Shown: positions 1 to 7,848 of the stretch, piece by piece
Layout: every line of letters begins with the position of its first letter
Numbering within the stretch: position 1 is the stretch's first letter
Source of the DNA: a virus
Direction: 5' to 3' (one strand)
Virus record (IMG/VR): IMGVR_UViG_3300018891_000003
Coordinates: 1-48,086 of that record
Length of the DNA stretch: 48,086 nt
The notes under the pieces: model-generated
The model's database searches: none
The model's input: the letters and a program-made list of their open reading frames with translations, nothing else
What the model was told of the DNA's origin: nothing
Translations under genes and position numbers: made by a program

Positions 1-127
1 GCTATTGTCCTTTTTAGGATGCTGATTTGTTCCTCAAGTTTCTTAACTTGTTCATCCATCCCTTTTGTCCCCTTTATATTGTTAATAAAGCCCCCTTGCT
101 AGGATTTGAACCTAGTCTAAAGGATTA
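1..127. repeat. terminal direct repeat (contig circularisation overlap)
   Basis: Identical base for base to positions 47960-48086. It cuts through a tRNA gene and the start of a small coding gene, both of which become complete when the ends are joined. This shows a circular or circularly permuted genome. The length of 127 is typical of an assembler k-mer overlap, so it is probably not a biological terminal redundancy. Confidence 0.95.
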
Positions 128-162
128 GAAGTCCTTTGTGCTATCCATTACACCACAAGGGG
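91..162 (-). tRNA. tRNA-Arg (anticodon UCU)
   Basis: A full cloverleaf can be drawn on the minus strand. The 7-bp acceptor is CCCCTTG/CAAGGGG, the anticodon arm is AAGGA-CTTCTAA-TCCTT with UCU at 34-36, and the T arm carries loop TTCAAAT. CCA is not encoded. The T loop has TTCAAAT where TTCGAAT is usual, consistent with the genome-wide CpG loss. It reads AGA, the main arginine codon of this phage. It lies 5 bp downstream of the second arginine tRNA, and the gene crosses the contig junction (its 3' half is repeated at 48050-48086). Confidence 0.95.
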
Positions 163-167
163 ATGTA

Positions 168-244
168 TGGTCTGCCTAGCAGGACTTGAACCTGCAACCT
201 TCCCATTAGGAGTGGGATGTTCTATCCAATTGAACTATAGGCAG
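168..244 (-). tRNA. tRNA-Arg (anticodon CCU)
   Basis: Cloverleaf on the minus strand: acceptor CTGCCTA/TAGGCAG, D stem GTTC/GAAC, anticodon arm TCCCA-CTCCTAA-TGGGA with CCU at 34-36, T stem GCAGG/CCTGC with loop TTCAAGT, discriminator A, then an encoded CCA at 168-170. It reads AGG. It is the first gene of a transcript from the promoter at 347-375 and is followed at once by tRNA-Arg(UCU). Together the pair covers every arginine codon that lacks CpG. Confidence 0.95.
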
Positions 245-346
245 TTGATTGAGGGAGATAGAGTGAAGGGAAGTGGCTGTTCCATCTGCCCCCCACACAA
301 CCTCACTTCATTGGGAGCATCCCCCTCAAGTTGTCCTTGTGTAATC

Positions 347-375
347 ATTGTATCATGTAAACTTAAAGATGACAA
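347..375 (-). promoter_or_regulatory. sigma-A type promoter for the arginine tRNAs and the dnaE operon
   Basis: Minus strand reads TTGTCA, a 17-bp spacer, then TACAAT. It is followed by about 95 nt of leader and tRNA-Arg(CCU). There is no obvious terminator between the tRNAs and the following 61-codon gene, so the transcript may run on into the split DNA polymerase. Confidence 0.75.
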
Positions 376-391
376 GAAGTTTTTTTTAAAA

Positions 392-568
392 TTATTGATT
401 GATTAGTTTGGGTAAATCTAAAAGGATTTTAATGATACCTGAAGCAATAGTGGCTCCCTTTTCTTCATCATCAAGCATTTCCCTGTCAAAGCCTAAATCC
501 TCTACAGTCAGCCCTCTTTCATACTCCAATTTCTCAATGAATTGTAATTGCTTTTCAGTAGCTTTCAT
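392..568 (-). CDS. small hypothetical protein, 58 aa
   Basis: ATG at 568 with a purine-rich ribosome-binding site (GAAAGGTAGG) just upstream; the stop is TAA at 392-394. The protein starts MKATEKQLQFIEKLEYERGL and continues with an acidic middle (DREMLDDEE) and a hydrophobic C-terminal helix. The opening resembles short phage proteins of the form 'TEKQ..FI.KL..ERG', for which I know no firm function. It is the last gene of the nrdJ transcript and ends just before the tRNA promoter. No CGN codons are used. Confidence 0.6.
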   Translation of the reverse strand: MKATEKQLQFIEKLEYERGLTVEDLGFDREMLDDEEKGATIASGIIKILLDLPKLINQ

Positions 569-653
569 GGTTAATACCTACCTTTCTTTAATTTGTCCTT
601 AAACCCTTCCATCCAAAAGATATAGACAATATACAACTCTAAAATCCTGTCCT

Positions 654-2855
654 TTATAAACTGCATGATTGACTTCCACACCCCTTGCATTGTGGGCATC
701 CTTCTACCAAGACAAATTCCTTGTGACCACAATTTCCACATGTCCAGTTTTCATACTTGCCCTTTTTCTGTGGGGCAGACTGCACTTCAGGTTGCTCTTT
801 TTCCACTTCCTCATTGTTCTCTAGGGACAAAATTTGCTCACTTCTTGAGCCATCCCTATAGATAGTGCCCCCCTTACATCCTGACTTGTAGAGATTTATA
901 TAAACTGCTTCACACTGCTCTACAGTGTAATCTGCAGGAGCATTAACTGTTTTGCTGATGGAAGAATCAATATATTTCTGTGCTACTGCCTGAACTGCCA
1001 CATGTTCTTCAGGGGATAAGTCCATAGCACCCACAAACCATTCAGGCAACTTGTCTAAATGAGGGTTTCTATCCATGAAGGCTTTAGCTACACCTGCATA
1101 CTGGATTGTACTTCCTATCCTAGACAATCTGTGATACTTCATAGCAAAGTGTGGCTCAATACCTGTACTTACAGAACCATGAATATCTAACATAGAAGGT
1201 GTCATACTTCCTGTGGTTCCTGTAGGAGCAAAAGTATTAAGAGTAAGGTTCCTGATACCATACTTTTCAATATCCTCTTTGATTTCTTTAGGGAGCCTTT
1301 GAACAAAGCCTGATTGCAGATACTTTTCTTTATCAAAGAATGGGAAGCATCCCTTTTCTTTAGCTAGTTCAATGGACATTTTATAGCTTTCATCCCTTAA
1401 GAATTTCATTAGTTGCTCAAAGACTTTAAGACCTTCAGGAGAACCATATTTTACTCTTAAGGCAATAAATAGGTCAGCTACACCCATTCCACCTAGACCT
1501 ACCCTTCTTTCACCCTTCTGCCAATCTTCCATAGCCTTATCAAAGTAGAAGGTCAAGTCAATGGCATTGTCTAGGAATCTTACACCTGTTCTAATGGTCT
1601 TTCTTAATAAGTCCCAGTCAATTTCATAAATATCACCCAGTTCATCTTCCCCTACTTTCTTAATCATCCTACCAAAGTTGACTGCAGAAAGATTGCAAGT
1701 AGAGTTGCCCAAAATTGGTTGTTCTCCACATGGGTTAGTAGCCATTACTAGCCCTAAATACCATCCATTGTGATTTCTATTGACTGTATCAATAAAAATG
1801 ACCCCCGGTTCTGCTGAACTCCAATTGGACTTCATTATCTTGTTCCACATATCTTTAGCCCTGATTTTTTTATAAACAATAACAGGTAATCCTGCCTTTT
1901 CCCATTTCTCAATATCTGCATCCCAAAGTTCATCATAAAGAGGGTGTGTAGTGTCAGGGAACTTCAATTCCCATTCTAAATCCTTCTCTACTGCTTCCAT
2001 GAACTTGTTAGAGATTAGGATTGAACTGTTATTGCCTTCCATGAAGCCTTGCTTATTTTTAGCCCCAATAAAGTCCTCAATGTAGTTAGGGTCATTTTCA
2101 TCATTGGTATAGAACACATCAGGATGCCAATCATGGATAGTGAGCATTTGTGCCCCTCTCCTATTGCCTTGATTGACAAAATCAGTGAGTTGGCTAAACT
2201 GGTTCCCAATATAAACTGCCCCTGCAGATTGTCCTTTTGTCTTGCTTAATGGGGAATATCTTGGTCTGAACACTGAAAGGTTAGTTCCTACTCCCCCACC
2301 CCTAGCCATGATTTCAGAAATTCTACCCATATGGTGGAAGATAGCCTGTCTACTATCCCTTCCCTTTTCAGGAGCATATGGGGCAGGTTCAACATTAATG
2401 ACATAGCAGTTAAAAAGTGTAACCTCTGAATCATCCCCTGCACCTGTCAAAATCCTTCCTGAAGGCACTAAATAGAAGTTCTCTAATGCTTCCTTAAACT
2501 CTTTATAAGCCTTCTCTCTAGCTTCAGGTGTTTGCTCTACAGAAGCTAAAGCCTTTGCCACCCTGTCTGCAGTTTCTGCATACCTTACTTCAAGAAGGGC
2601 ATCTATAAGGTTAATGTCCTGCACAAACTCCTGCCCTACCTGATACTCCACACCATCAGCAGTTTGCAGTTCCATAATTACCTTGTCACCCTGAATATCC
2701 TTTACAGTAGCAATTTCCCTGACTGGATACTTACCATCTTTCACTAGGGTTACTACTGTTGCACCCTTCTTGATGAATTTTTTCTTATCCAGTGTTTTCT
2801 TTGCATATCTTGTAAGATGAATTTTTCTGTGAAAGCCCTGTAATTCTACTCCCAT
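654..2855 (-). CDS. nrdJ: class II (adenosylcobalamin-dependent) ribonucleotide reductase
   Basis: Reduces ribonucleotides to deoxyribonucleotides in the cytoplasm, using coenzyme B12 to make the thiyl radical, so it needs no oxygen. Family landmarks visible: FNCYVI (first redox Cys), NPCGEQ (thiyl Cys and Glu) with STCNL ten residues on (second redox Cys), and TGTTGSMTP near residue 560. The C-terminal cysteine-rich tail holds CGNC, CPQCKGC and CGSQSC, a zinc-ribbon-like segment plus the disulfide-shuttling pair. Length is about 733 residues, normal for the monomeric class II enzyme. I chose ATG at 2855, five codons inside the longest frame, because GGAGAGG sits six bases upstream; ATG at 2870 has no usable spacing. 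One of the four CpGs of the genome (1806-1807) lies here, in a CCG proline codon. Confidence 0.93.
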   Translation of the reverse strand: MGVELQGFHRKIHLTRYAKKTLDKKKFIKKGATVVTLVKDGKYPVREIATVKDIQGDKVIMELQTADGVEYQVGQEFVQDINLIDALLEVRYAETADRVAKALASVEQTPEAREKAYKEFKEALENFYLVPSGRILTGAGDDSEVTLFNCYVINVEPAPYAPEKGRDSRQAIFHHMGRISEIMARGGGVGTNLSVFRPRYSPLSKTKGQSAGAVYIGNQFSQLTDFVNQGNRRGAQMLTIHDWHPDVFYTNDENDPNYIEDFIGAKNKQGFMEGNNSSILISNKFMEAVEKDLEWELKFPDTTHPLYDELWDADIEKWEKAGLPVIVYKKIRAKDMWNKIMKSNWSSAEPGVIFIDTVNRNHNGWYLGLVMATNPCGEQPILGNSTCNLSAVNFGRMIKKVGEDELGDIYEIDWDLLRKTIRTGVRFLDNAIDLTFYFDKAMEDWQKGERRVGLGGMGVADLFIALRVKYGSPEGLKVFEQLMKFLRDESYKMSIELAKEKGCFPFFDKEKYLQSGFVQRLPKEIKEDIEKYGIRNLTLNTFAPTGTTGSMTPSMLDIHGSVSTGIEPHFAMKYHRLSRIGSTIQYAGVAKAFMDRNPHLDKLPEWFVGAMDLSPEEHVAVQAVAQKYIDSSISKTVNAPADYTVEQCEAVYINLYKSGCKGGTIYRDGSRSEQILSLENNEEVEKEQPEVQSAPQKKGKYENWTCGNCGHKEFVLVEGCPQCKGCGSQSCSL

Positions 2856-2902
2856 GTCCAACCTCTCCATTCCTCTGTTTTTTTAAAAATCCTTGGATAA
2901 CA

Positions 2903-2921
2903 AATAGTTCAAGTTTGTAGG
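2903..2921 (-). promoter_or_regulatory. putative phage late promoter motif CTAC-N5-TGAACTATT
   Basis: Minus strand reads CCTAC-N5-TGAACTATTTG, about 48 nt before the nrdJ start. The same 13 fixed bases with the same 5-nt gap recur upstream of terS, portal, tRNA-Trp and other units. No sigma-A -35/-10 pair is visible here, so the motif may be a separate promoter class. Confidence 0.55.
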
Positions 2922-2956
2922 CAGAAATGCTTGCAAACAAAGGTGTAAACTAGCCC

Positions 2957-3211
2957 CTATTCTTCAGTTTCTTCATCATCTTCTATCCAACTCTCAAAGT
3001 AAATCATCTTTATATCTTTCTCATTTTGTACTTCATCAGGGAGCCTGTAATACTTTTCAATGCTGACATATTCAGCTTCAGGAACCATCTTTAAAAGGGC
3101 TTCAGCCACTAGCTTTGCTATGTCATAGCTTTCAAACCCATCAGTTTCATTGATGTATTCATCCTCTATGTCCCATAAAACAACCTTCCAAAACTCAACT
3201 AGACTGTCCAT
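2957..3211 (-). CDS. acidic hypothetical protein, 84 aa
   Basis: ATG at 3211 is preceded by GGTAAAGGGGG at good spacing. The protein is strongly acidic, ends in EDDEETEE and has two predicted amphipathic helices; no motif is recognised. It sits between thyX and nrdJ in the same direction, suggesting a role in the nucleotide or replication operon, but this rests on position only. Confidence 0.6.
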   Translation of the reverse strand: MDSLVEFWKVVLWDIEDEYINETDGFESYDIAKLVAEALLKMVPEAEYVSIEKYYRLPDEVQNEKDIKMIYFESWIEDDEETEE

Positions 3212-3232
3212 ATTGACCCCCTTTACCTCTCA

Positions 3233-3940
3233 TTAGCTTCTTCCCTCTTTAAGATGGGGCAGAGTGCAGGTTCCTTCTAGTTTGCATTTAGCACCTGCAT
3301 ATTGGGATAGGTTAGGAGCCACCTTCTTTAAGTGGTTATACATTTTGTTAGCTACCATCCTGACCTCCCACTGGGCATAACAGCACATTCTTTCCTTCAG
3401 GAAGTGAATAAGGTTTCTTGCATCAATGGTCATGTAGAGCCTACATTTGGTTCCTGTAGGAATCACATACCTTGCATCTTCCCTAGGGATGCCCATATCT
3501 ACCAGTTCTGTGTAGGTATCATAAGCCTTCTTTACACTTTCTAAATACTTTTTCTTTGCTTCAGGGTTCTTCTTGATGCTAGGAGGAATCACTGCTTCCA
3601 TCCTTGCTTTTTGGTATCTATAGGACTGCTTGGTATATTTTCCTGTCCTATGCCTTAAAATCTGTTCCCCACATGGGAGGGATATATCTTCAATCAGGAA
3701 GGAGAAAGAACTGTGTTCTGCTACTGACCAGTGCCCCTTCCCAATACTTCTGCTAAACAGACCTGCAATATTTTCTTCATCCTCAAACCTTGTGATAATT
3801 TCCTCAATAGACTTCTTACTGTAGGAAAGATTAGTACCTACTGCAATATTCTGTTCCACATGAGAAACAGGATTTTCCCCCATAACCCTCACTACTTGAG
3901 GGTTCATCTGTGTGTAAGACATAAGAGTAACCTTTGCCAT
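3233..3940 (-). CDS. thyX: FAD-dependent thymidylate synthase
   Basis: Makes dTMP from dUMP using methylenetetrahydrofolate, FAD and NADPH. The ThyX signature is plain at residues 94-107: RHRTGKYTKQSYRY, matching RHR-x7-S-x-R. The N-terminal SVAEHSSFSFLIEDIS is also typical. Length 235 is normal. Together with class II ribonucleotide reductase it gives the phage its own dNTP supply. Its start overlaps the upstream coiled-coil gene by 37 nt, so the two are probably translationally coupled. Confidence 0.95.
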   Translation of the reverse strand: MAKVTLMSYTQMNPQVVRVMGENPVSHVEQNIAVGTNLSYSKKSIEEIITRFEDEENIAGLFSRSIGKGHWSVAEHSSFSFLIEDISLPCGEQILRHRTGKYTKQSYRYQKARMEAVIPPSIKKNPEAKKKYLESVKKAYDTYTELVDMGIPREDARYVIPTGTKCRLYMTIDARNLIHFLKERMCCYAQWEVRMVANKMYNHLKKVAPNLSQYAGAKCKLEGTCTLPHLKEGRS

Positions 3941-4161
3941 AGTGGTTTCTTCCTTTCATTTTCATATTTTTCTAACTGTGCCTGAAGGCTTTTTACCTTC
4001 TGTTCCAAGACCTCTCTTTCTATTTCCAGTTCCTGAATGTGTATTTCTAATTCTTCTTTTTCATGTTGAAGGAAAGAAACATCTTCCCTCATTTCCTCAT
4101 TCTCAATTTCCAACTCATTAACCCTTTCATAAAGTGCTTCTTTGGTATTGTGATACCACAT
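3904..4161 (-). CDS. coiled-coil hypothetical protein, 85 aa
   Basis: Residues 10-70 form one long charged coiled coil with heptad leucines and many Glu (ERVNELEIENEEM, LEIHIQELEIERE). The last 15 residues are basic (ERKKPLWQRLL). ATG at 4161 is preceded by AGGAGGGC. It lies between dnaB and thyX. It could be an oligomerising accessory protein of the replisome, but no family is recognised. Confidence 0.6.
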   Translation of the reverse strand: MWYHNTKEALYERVNELEIENEEMREDVSFLQHEKEELEIHIQELEIEREVLEQKVKSLQAQLEKYENERKKPLWQRLLLCLTHR

Positions 4162-4217
4162 CTTGAAGCCCTCCTGTCCTTGAGTAAACTAGAAGTTTAC
4201 AAAGAGGATTAAAAAAA

Positions 4218-5546
4218 TTAACCCCTTCTACTTTCTAGGTTAGCAAATTTGGTCATATTCTTGATGAAGGCTAACTCTACTGTTCCAGTAGCACCCCTTC
4301 TTTGTTTAGAGATTATGATTTCTGCAATCCCCTTCTTTGGAGAATCAGCATCATAATATTCATCCCTGTAAGTAAAGATGATAACATCTGCATCCTGCTC
4401 TATTGCCCCACTGTCCCTTAAGTCAGACATGATAGGTCTTTTATCTTCCCTCTGTTCCACACTCCTGTTGAGTTGGGCTAATAAGAGGATAGGTACATCC
4501 AGTTCCCTTGCAATCTGTTTAAGTGCCTTGGTCTTTTCAGCAATAGCATCTGCCTTGGAACCTGTCTTGGAATTAGGAGAATCACTGATTAAGCCAAGGT
4601 AATCTATGACAACAAGGTCAATAGGCTTTTCAGAATGAGATTTCCTTAACTTGCTCTTAATATCAGCTATAGTTGTGTTAGGGTTATCATCAATCTGCAG
4701 TTCCCATTCCTTGATTTCCCCTAGCACTTTCTTAACCTTCTTCCATTCATCTTCAGTCAAGTTCCCTAGCTTTAGCTTTTCAGAAGGTATATTGGCTTCA
4801 GCACAAACCATTCTCTCTAATAGCTGTTCTTTACTCATTTCAAGAGAAAAAATATCCACCTTCTTTTGGTTTCTGCAGTTATTTTGGGAGATATTTAAAG
4901 CCAAAGCAGTTTTACCCATAGATGGTCTACCTGCAATAATGATAAGGTCTGATTTCTGAAGTCCACCAGTTATTCTATCTAGGGCACTATAGCCTGTGGA
5001 AAGACCCACTAGGTTGCTCCCCTTCCTGCTTTGCAGGTTATTATAAAAATCATAAATAAATTCCTTGGTTTTAGTCATTCCCTGACTGGATACAGATGAA
5101 CTTAAAACCTGAACCAAGATACTCTCTGCCTTGTCTATGGCTTCCTTGGCATCCACTGCATTGTAGCCCATTTCCTGTAGCCTTTTCCCTGCTTCTATCA
5201 TGGTTCTTAATTGGGCTTTCTCCTTCACAATGCCCATATAATATTCACTGTTGGCAGTGGTAGGTACACTCTCTGCTAGTTGGGCTAGGAAACCAACTCC
5301 CCCAACCCCTTCTAGCTTCTTTTGGGCATCCAAGTATTCAGTGACAGTGACAATATCTACTGGCTTACCCTTGCTATGAACTTCCTTCATGGCATCAAAG
5401 ACAATGCTATGTGAATCTATATAAAAATCCTTACTGTTCAGGGTAAAGACCCCTAATATTAGGCTTTCTTTATCAATCAGCATGGAGCCAAGGGTAGAAA
5501 CCTCTGCTTCCATACTGTAAGGCATCTTTAGGCAGTCCATTTCCAT
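4218..5546 (-). CDS. dnaB: replicative DNA helicase, DnaB family
   Basis: Hexameric 5'-3' helicase of the fork. The N-terminal domain (about 1-110) has the usual EAEVSTLGSMLID and GGVGFLAQLAESVPT. The RecA-like ATPase domain has Walker A GRPSMGKTA near residue 205, IDLVVIDYLGLI as Walker B, and SDLRDSGAIEQDADVI with KQRRGATGT at the C terminus. Length of about 442 is normal. I chose ATG at 5546 because a GTG three codons earlier sits inside the ribosome-binding site. The mRNA leader is one copy of the recurring AACAATAT-RRAAGGG element. Confidence 0.96.
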   Translation of the reverse strand: MEMDCLKMPYSMEAEVSTLGSMLIDKESLILGVFTLNSKDFYIDSHSIVFDAMKEVHSKGKPVDIVTVTEYLDAQKKLEGVGGVGFLAQLAESVPTTANSEYYMGIVKEKAQLRTMIEAGKRLQEMGYNAVDAKEAIDKAESILVQVLSSSVSSQGMTKTKEFIYDFYNNLQSRKGSNLVGLSTGYSALDRITGGLQKSDLIIIAGRPSMGKTALALNISQNNCRNQKKVDIFSLEMSKEQLLERMVCAEANIPSEKLKLGNLTEDEWKKVKKVLGEIKEWELQIDDNPNTTIADIKSKLRKSHSEKPIDLVVIDYLGLISDSPNSKTGSKADAIAEKTKALKQIARELDVPILLLAQLNRSVEQREDKRPIMSDLRDSGAIEQDADVIIFTYRDEYYDADSPKKGIAEIIISKQRRGATGTVELAFIKNMTKFANLESRRG

Positions 5547-5584
5547 GAACTCCACACCCTTCCATATTGTTTTGTGTTTGTGTT

Positions 5585-5884
5585 CTACAGGTCTTTCAAC
5601 ATATCTTTCATCATACTTTGGAATTTCTCTCTACCTTCAGATTGTGGGGCAGGTTTTTCCATTGTGATTTTTCTGCATATGCCCCTCAAATACTCTGCAG
5701 GTCTTTTGATACATTTGGCTTGGCTTGGTCTTGATTTAACAGTATTGATGGCTTCCCTTACTGTGTCCTCACCATATGTTTTATATAGTCTACCAATAAA
5801 ACCAAAAGCAACACTATCCTGCTTGACACCTTCTACCTCAAACCACTCTTTAGTGAGTTGAGTTACTGGATTGGGTTTAGACAA
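5585..5884 (-). CDS. putative replication accessory protein, 99 aa
   Basis: Starts at TTG 5884, overlapping the preceding gene by 8 nt, with GGATGAAGG upstream. It contains FIGRLYKTYGEDTVREAI and KRPAEYLRGICRK, which resemble the 'x-P-x-x-Y-L-x-G-I-C-R' segment found at the C terminus of several Gram-positive replication initiation or helicase-loading proteins. Its place directly before dnaB fits a helicase loader or adaptor, but this is inference. Confidence 0.55.
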   Translation of the reverse strand: MSKPNPVTQLTKEWFEVEGVKQDSVAFGFIGRLYKTYGEDTVREAINTVKSRPSQAKCIKRPAEYLRGICRKITMEKPAPQSEGREKFQSMMKDMLKDL

Positions 5885-6068
5885 CTTCCTTCATCCCTTC
5901 TATGCACTGAACTAGCATCTGCAGTAGTTTATCTGTCTCTACAATGATGCTTAATTCATTTCCTGTATCTGAAGTAATAGTAAGCATTGTTAGTCCTTTT
6001 ACATTTTTGACCTTTAAAGCTCTCTTACCAAACAGACCTTCTAGGAGTAAATCTTGGTTGTTTTTCAT
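5877..6068 (-). CDS. small hypothetical protein, 63 aa
   Basis: ATG at 6068 with GAAAGGATAGG upstream. The sequence predicts beta strands (KVKNVKGLTMLTITSDTGNELSIIV) followed by a helix. No family is recognised. It is embedded in the replication operon between the SSB-like gene and the putative helicase accessory gene, overlapping the latter by 8 nt. Confidence 0.55.
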   Translation of the reverse strand: MKNNQDLLLEGLFGKRALKVKNVKGLTMLTITSDTGNELSIIVETDKLLQMLVQCIEGMKEVV

Positions 6069-6115
6069 GCTATCTAACCTATCCTTTCTCTGATGTGTTA
6101 AAGATAGCCCTTCAT

Positions 6116-6745
6116 TTAGAAGGGCAAATCATCATCCTGAATCTCAACTCCAACTAATCTCTCTACTTCATCAGACATTAGGAATTTAATGATTTCAGAT
6201 GCTTGTACTCTGTTGACTTCAGATAAACCAATATTTATCCCTAGATGGTCTAATACCTGTTCAACTGAAAGCCCTTTGGCTTTAGCATCTTTCTCAATTT
6301 TCCCAATCTGTGCTTTTGTAGCTTTAGGAGCAGAACTTGCTTTTGGCTCTGAATTTTGTTCCCCTTGCTTATGTGAGTTCTTGGCTTCCTGATTGACTTC
6401 ATCCAAGTCCCCTAATTCCTCAAAGACTGTTCCAAAGCCTGTAAGGAACCTTAATGCCCTACCAATGGCTCTTGTTTCTGCCATCCTGATAATATGGGGC
6501 ACAATCATTTTATTTACATTGTTTGGTGAAGCATCACCATAGCCACTGAATGTTTTGCCATCTTTGGTTCTGACTACTGCATGTATAATGGCTTCATGAC
6601 CATTTTCTTTACTAGGAGCCTGAACCATAGTGGTTTCAATCCCTGCTAATTCCCATTCAGCATGAGCAATTTCCAGTAATCCTTCAAAGAGGATATACTC
6701 TTTACCTTGTAGCTTTACTACCTTGTCAGTATTGTACTTTGCCAA
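6116..6745 (-). CDS. ssDNA-binding or annealing-like recombination protein with SSB-type C-terminal tail
   Basis: The N-terminal domain carries HIIRMAETRAIGRALRFLTGFG, a block seen in phage ssDNA-binding/annealing-type proteins. A low-complexity linker (about 130-165) follows, then a helical segment, and the protein ends in DDDLPF, the acidic-hydrophobic tip by which SSB recruits replication and repair partners. It is first in the replication operon, driven by the promoter at 6805-6833. I place the start at TTG 6745, six bases after AAAGGGTGG; the upstream in-frame ATGs lie in, or 5' of, the ribosome-binding site itself. The exact family is uncertain. Confidence 0.65.
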   Translation of the reverse strand: MAKYNTDKVVKLQGKEYILFEGLLEIAHAEWELAGIETTMVQAPSKENGHEAIIHAVVRTKDGKTFSGYGDASPNNVNKMIVPHIIRMAETRAIGRALRFLTGFGTVFEELGDLDEVNQEAKNSHKQGEQNSEPKASSAPKATKAQIGKIEKDAKAKGLSVEQVLDHLGINIGLSEVNRVQASEIIKFLMSDEVERLVGVEIQDDDLPF

Positions 6746-6758
6746 TACAATCCACCCT

Positions 6759-6776
6759 TTCATATTGTTTTGTGTG
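6759..6776 (-). promoter_or_regulatory. recurrent mRNA leader element ACAAAACAATATGAAAGGG
   Basis: A leader of consensus ACAAAAC-AATAT-RAAAGGG is found just before the start codon of many minus-strand genes. Copies lie near 69-83, 5558-5575, here, 9891-9908, 12851-12866, 35068-35086, 36400-36420, 36450-36467, 37690-37712, 38040-38060, 40245-40265 and 44372-44392. The 3' part is the Shine-Dalgarno sequence. The A-rich 5' part is conserved far beyond what a ribosome site needs. Confidence 0.75.
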
Positions 6777-6804
6777 CCCAAGGTTTATTTAACCTTGTGA
6801 TTTA

Positions 6805-6833
6805 ATCTTACCACCACTCTTTCACTTTGTCAA
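6805..6833 (-). promoter_or_regulatory. sigma-A type promoter of the replication operon
   Basis: TTGACA, 17-bp spacer, TAAGAT on the minus strand, leading into the SSB-like/dnaB/thyX/nrdJ block. It is divergent from the plus-strand XRE regulator, and a 20-bp palindromic operator lies about 90 bp away. Confidence 0.75.
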
Positions 6834-6920
6834 CATCCAGTTTACAAACACACAAAACTTTTTGTGGGTAGATATAAATAATAATTATTTTCAGAATTTT
6901 AATCTCTCTAGATGATTTTA

Positions 6921-6940
6921 TTTAATCTGAACAGATTAAA
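6921..6940. promoter_or_regulatory. palindromic operator TTTAATCTG-AA-CAGATTAAA
   Basis: A perfect inverted repeat with 9-bp arms and a 2-bp centre, in the divergent region between the replication operon and the plus-strand XRE gene. Size and symmetry suit binding by a dimer of the adjacent helix-turn-helix protein, probably for autoregulation. No second full copy was noticed. Confidence 0.65.
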
Positions 6941-7023
6941 CAATATGAAATTGCTTCCATGTGACTAGGTTAAGAAAACTAAATATGACCAAAATAGATA
7001 GTAGGAAGGGGGAAGTGTTTTTT

Positions 7024-7395
7024 ATGGCAGGTGCTTTAATAAGAAAGGCTAGAAAAAAGTTAAGATATACCCTAGATGATGTGGCTAAATATGTTGGGGT
7101 TTCAGCCAATTATATCAGTGAACTGGAAAGGGGAATTAAAAATAACCCCACTGATGAAGTGATTGAGAAGATTGCTGAATTTTTACATATAGATGCAACT
7201 GAACTATATGCTCTCTTTGGAAAGGTGCCACCAAGCATAATGGAGGAATTTAGTTTTAATCCCTCTATAGCAAAGGGGATAGATGAAATTAACAAGCTAG
7301 GTCTTTCAGAAGAAGAAAAGAGAGAACTATATGACAGAATAGGGTATTGGACTAGAAAGATTATGGAAGAATATAAACAAAGGAAGAAAATGTAA
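7024..7395 (+). CDS. XRE-family transcriptional regulator, 123 aa
   Basis: One of only two plus-strand genes. Residues 4-60 form a Cro/CI-type helix-turn-helix: RKARKKLRYTLDDVAKYVGV, then SANYISELERGIKN. The C-terminal half is helical, perhaps for dimerisation. I chose ATG at 7024, preceded by AGGAAGGGGG; the upstream in-frame ATG at 6985 has no ribosome site. It is divergent from the replication operon and flanks a palindromic operator, the usual arrangement of a lysogeny repressor. Confidence 0.8.
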   Translation: MAGALIRKARKKLRYTLDDVAKYVGVSANYISELERGIKNNPTDEVIEKIAEFLHIDATELYALFGKVPPSIMEEFSFNPSIAKGIDEINKLGLSEEEKRELYDRIGYWTRKIMEEYKQRKKM

Positions 7396-7421
7396 ATTAG
7401 TGGCAGGAAGGAGGGTGAAGT

Positions 7422-7805
7422 ATGAATGAATATTATGAGTTCATAAATCAGATTAAAAACCTTTTTATCTTTACTTCAGGTTATTTAACTGCCACTATCA
7501 TACAGACAATTATTGTCATGCACTGTAGTGTTAAGTATATAAAAAGGGATGATAAAATGCCCCACAATGTCTATCTCAACATGAGGTGTGGGGATTTAAG
7601 GTGGGTTGTGATGAACCCTAAAACTTGGAGGGATATGCTTGAAGGGTTATTTTTATTGATTGTTTATAGGGCAGGGGAAGGATATGTAAAGCCACATGAT
7701 AAAGTCAGGGTAAAAATAATATTAACAACTTTATTAGTCATTACACTCATTTTAATAATTTCAGGTCTTTGGTACTCCTTTAATATCATTCCACCTACAG
7801 AATAA
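7422..7805 (+). CDS. membrane protein, 127 aa
   Basis: Two hydrophobic segments, at about residues 14-34 (IFTSGYLTATIIQTIIVM) and 98-117 (IILTTLLVITLILIISGLW), are separated by a polar, Arg/Lys-containing loop. ATG at 7422 has AGGAAGGAGGG upstream. It is co-transcribed with the XRE repressor and ends at a bidirectional terminator. Its placement in the lysogenic transcript suggests a prophage-expressed membrane function such as superinfection exclusion, but no homology is recognised. Confidence 0.65.
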   Translation: MNEYYEFINQIKNLFIFTSGYLTATIIQTIIVMHCSVKYIKRDDKMPHNVYLNMRCGDLRWVVMNPKTWRDMLEGLFLLIVYRAGEGYVKPHDKVRVKIILTTLLVITLILIISGLWYSFNIIPPTE

Positions 7806-7832
7806 ATAAAGGGGCATATTGCCCCCTTTGTG
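7806..7832. terminator. bidirectional terminator between convergent genes
   Basis: AAAGGGGCATATTGCCCCCTTT forms a strong hairpin (GGGGCA/TGCCCC) lying exactly between a plus-strand and a minus-strand gene. Confidence 0.75.
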
Positions 7833-7848
7833 TATGTATTAGGCAGAA

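Noticed and set aside
1-127. Terminal repeat as a true phage direct terminal repeat
   Set aside because: It splits a tRNA and a gene and has the length of an assembler k-mer; circular closure explains it better.
167-406. Plus-strand 79-codon ORF
   Set aside because: Runs across tRNA-Arg(CCU) and the tRNA promoter; no ribosome site; shadow frame.
6961-7023. Upstream GTG/ATG starts for the plus-strand XRE gene
   Set aside because: No ribosome site before them; ATG 7024 follows AGGAAGGGGG and matches the usual N terminus of XRE proteins.
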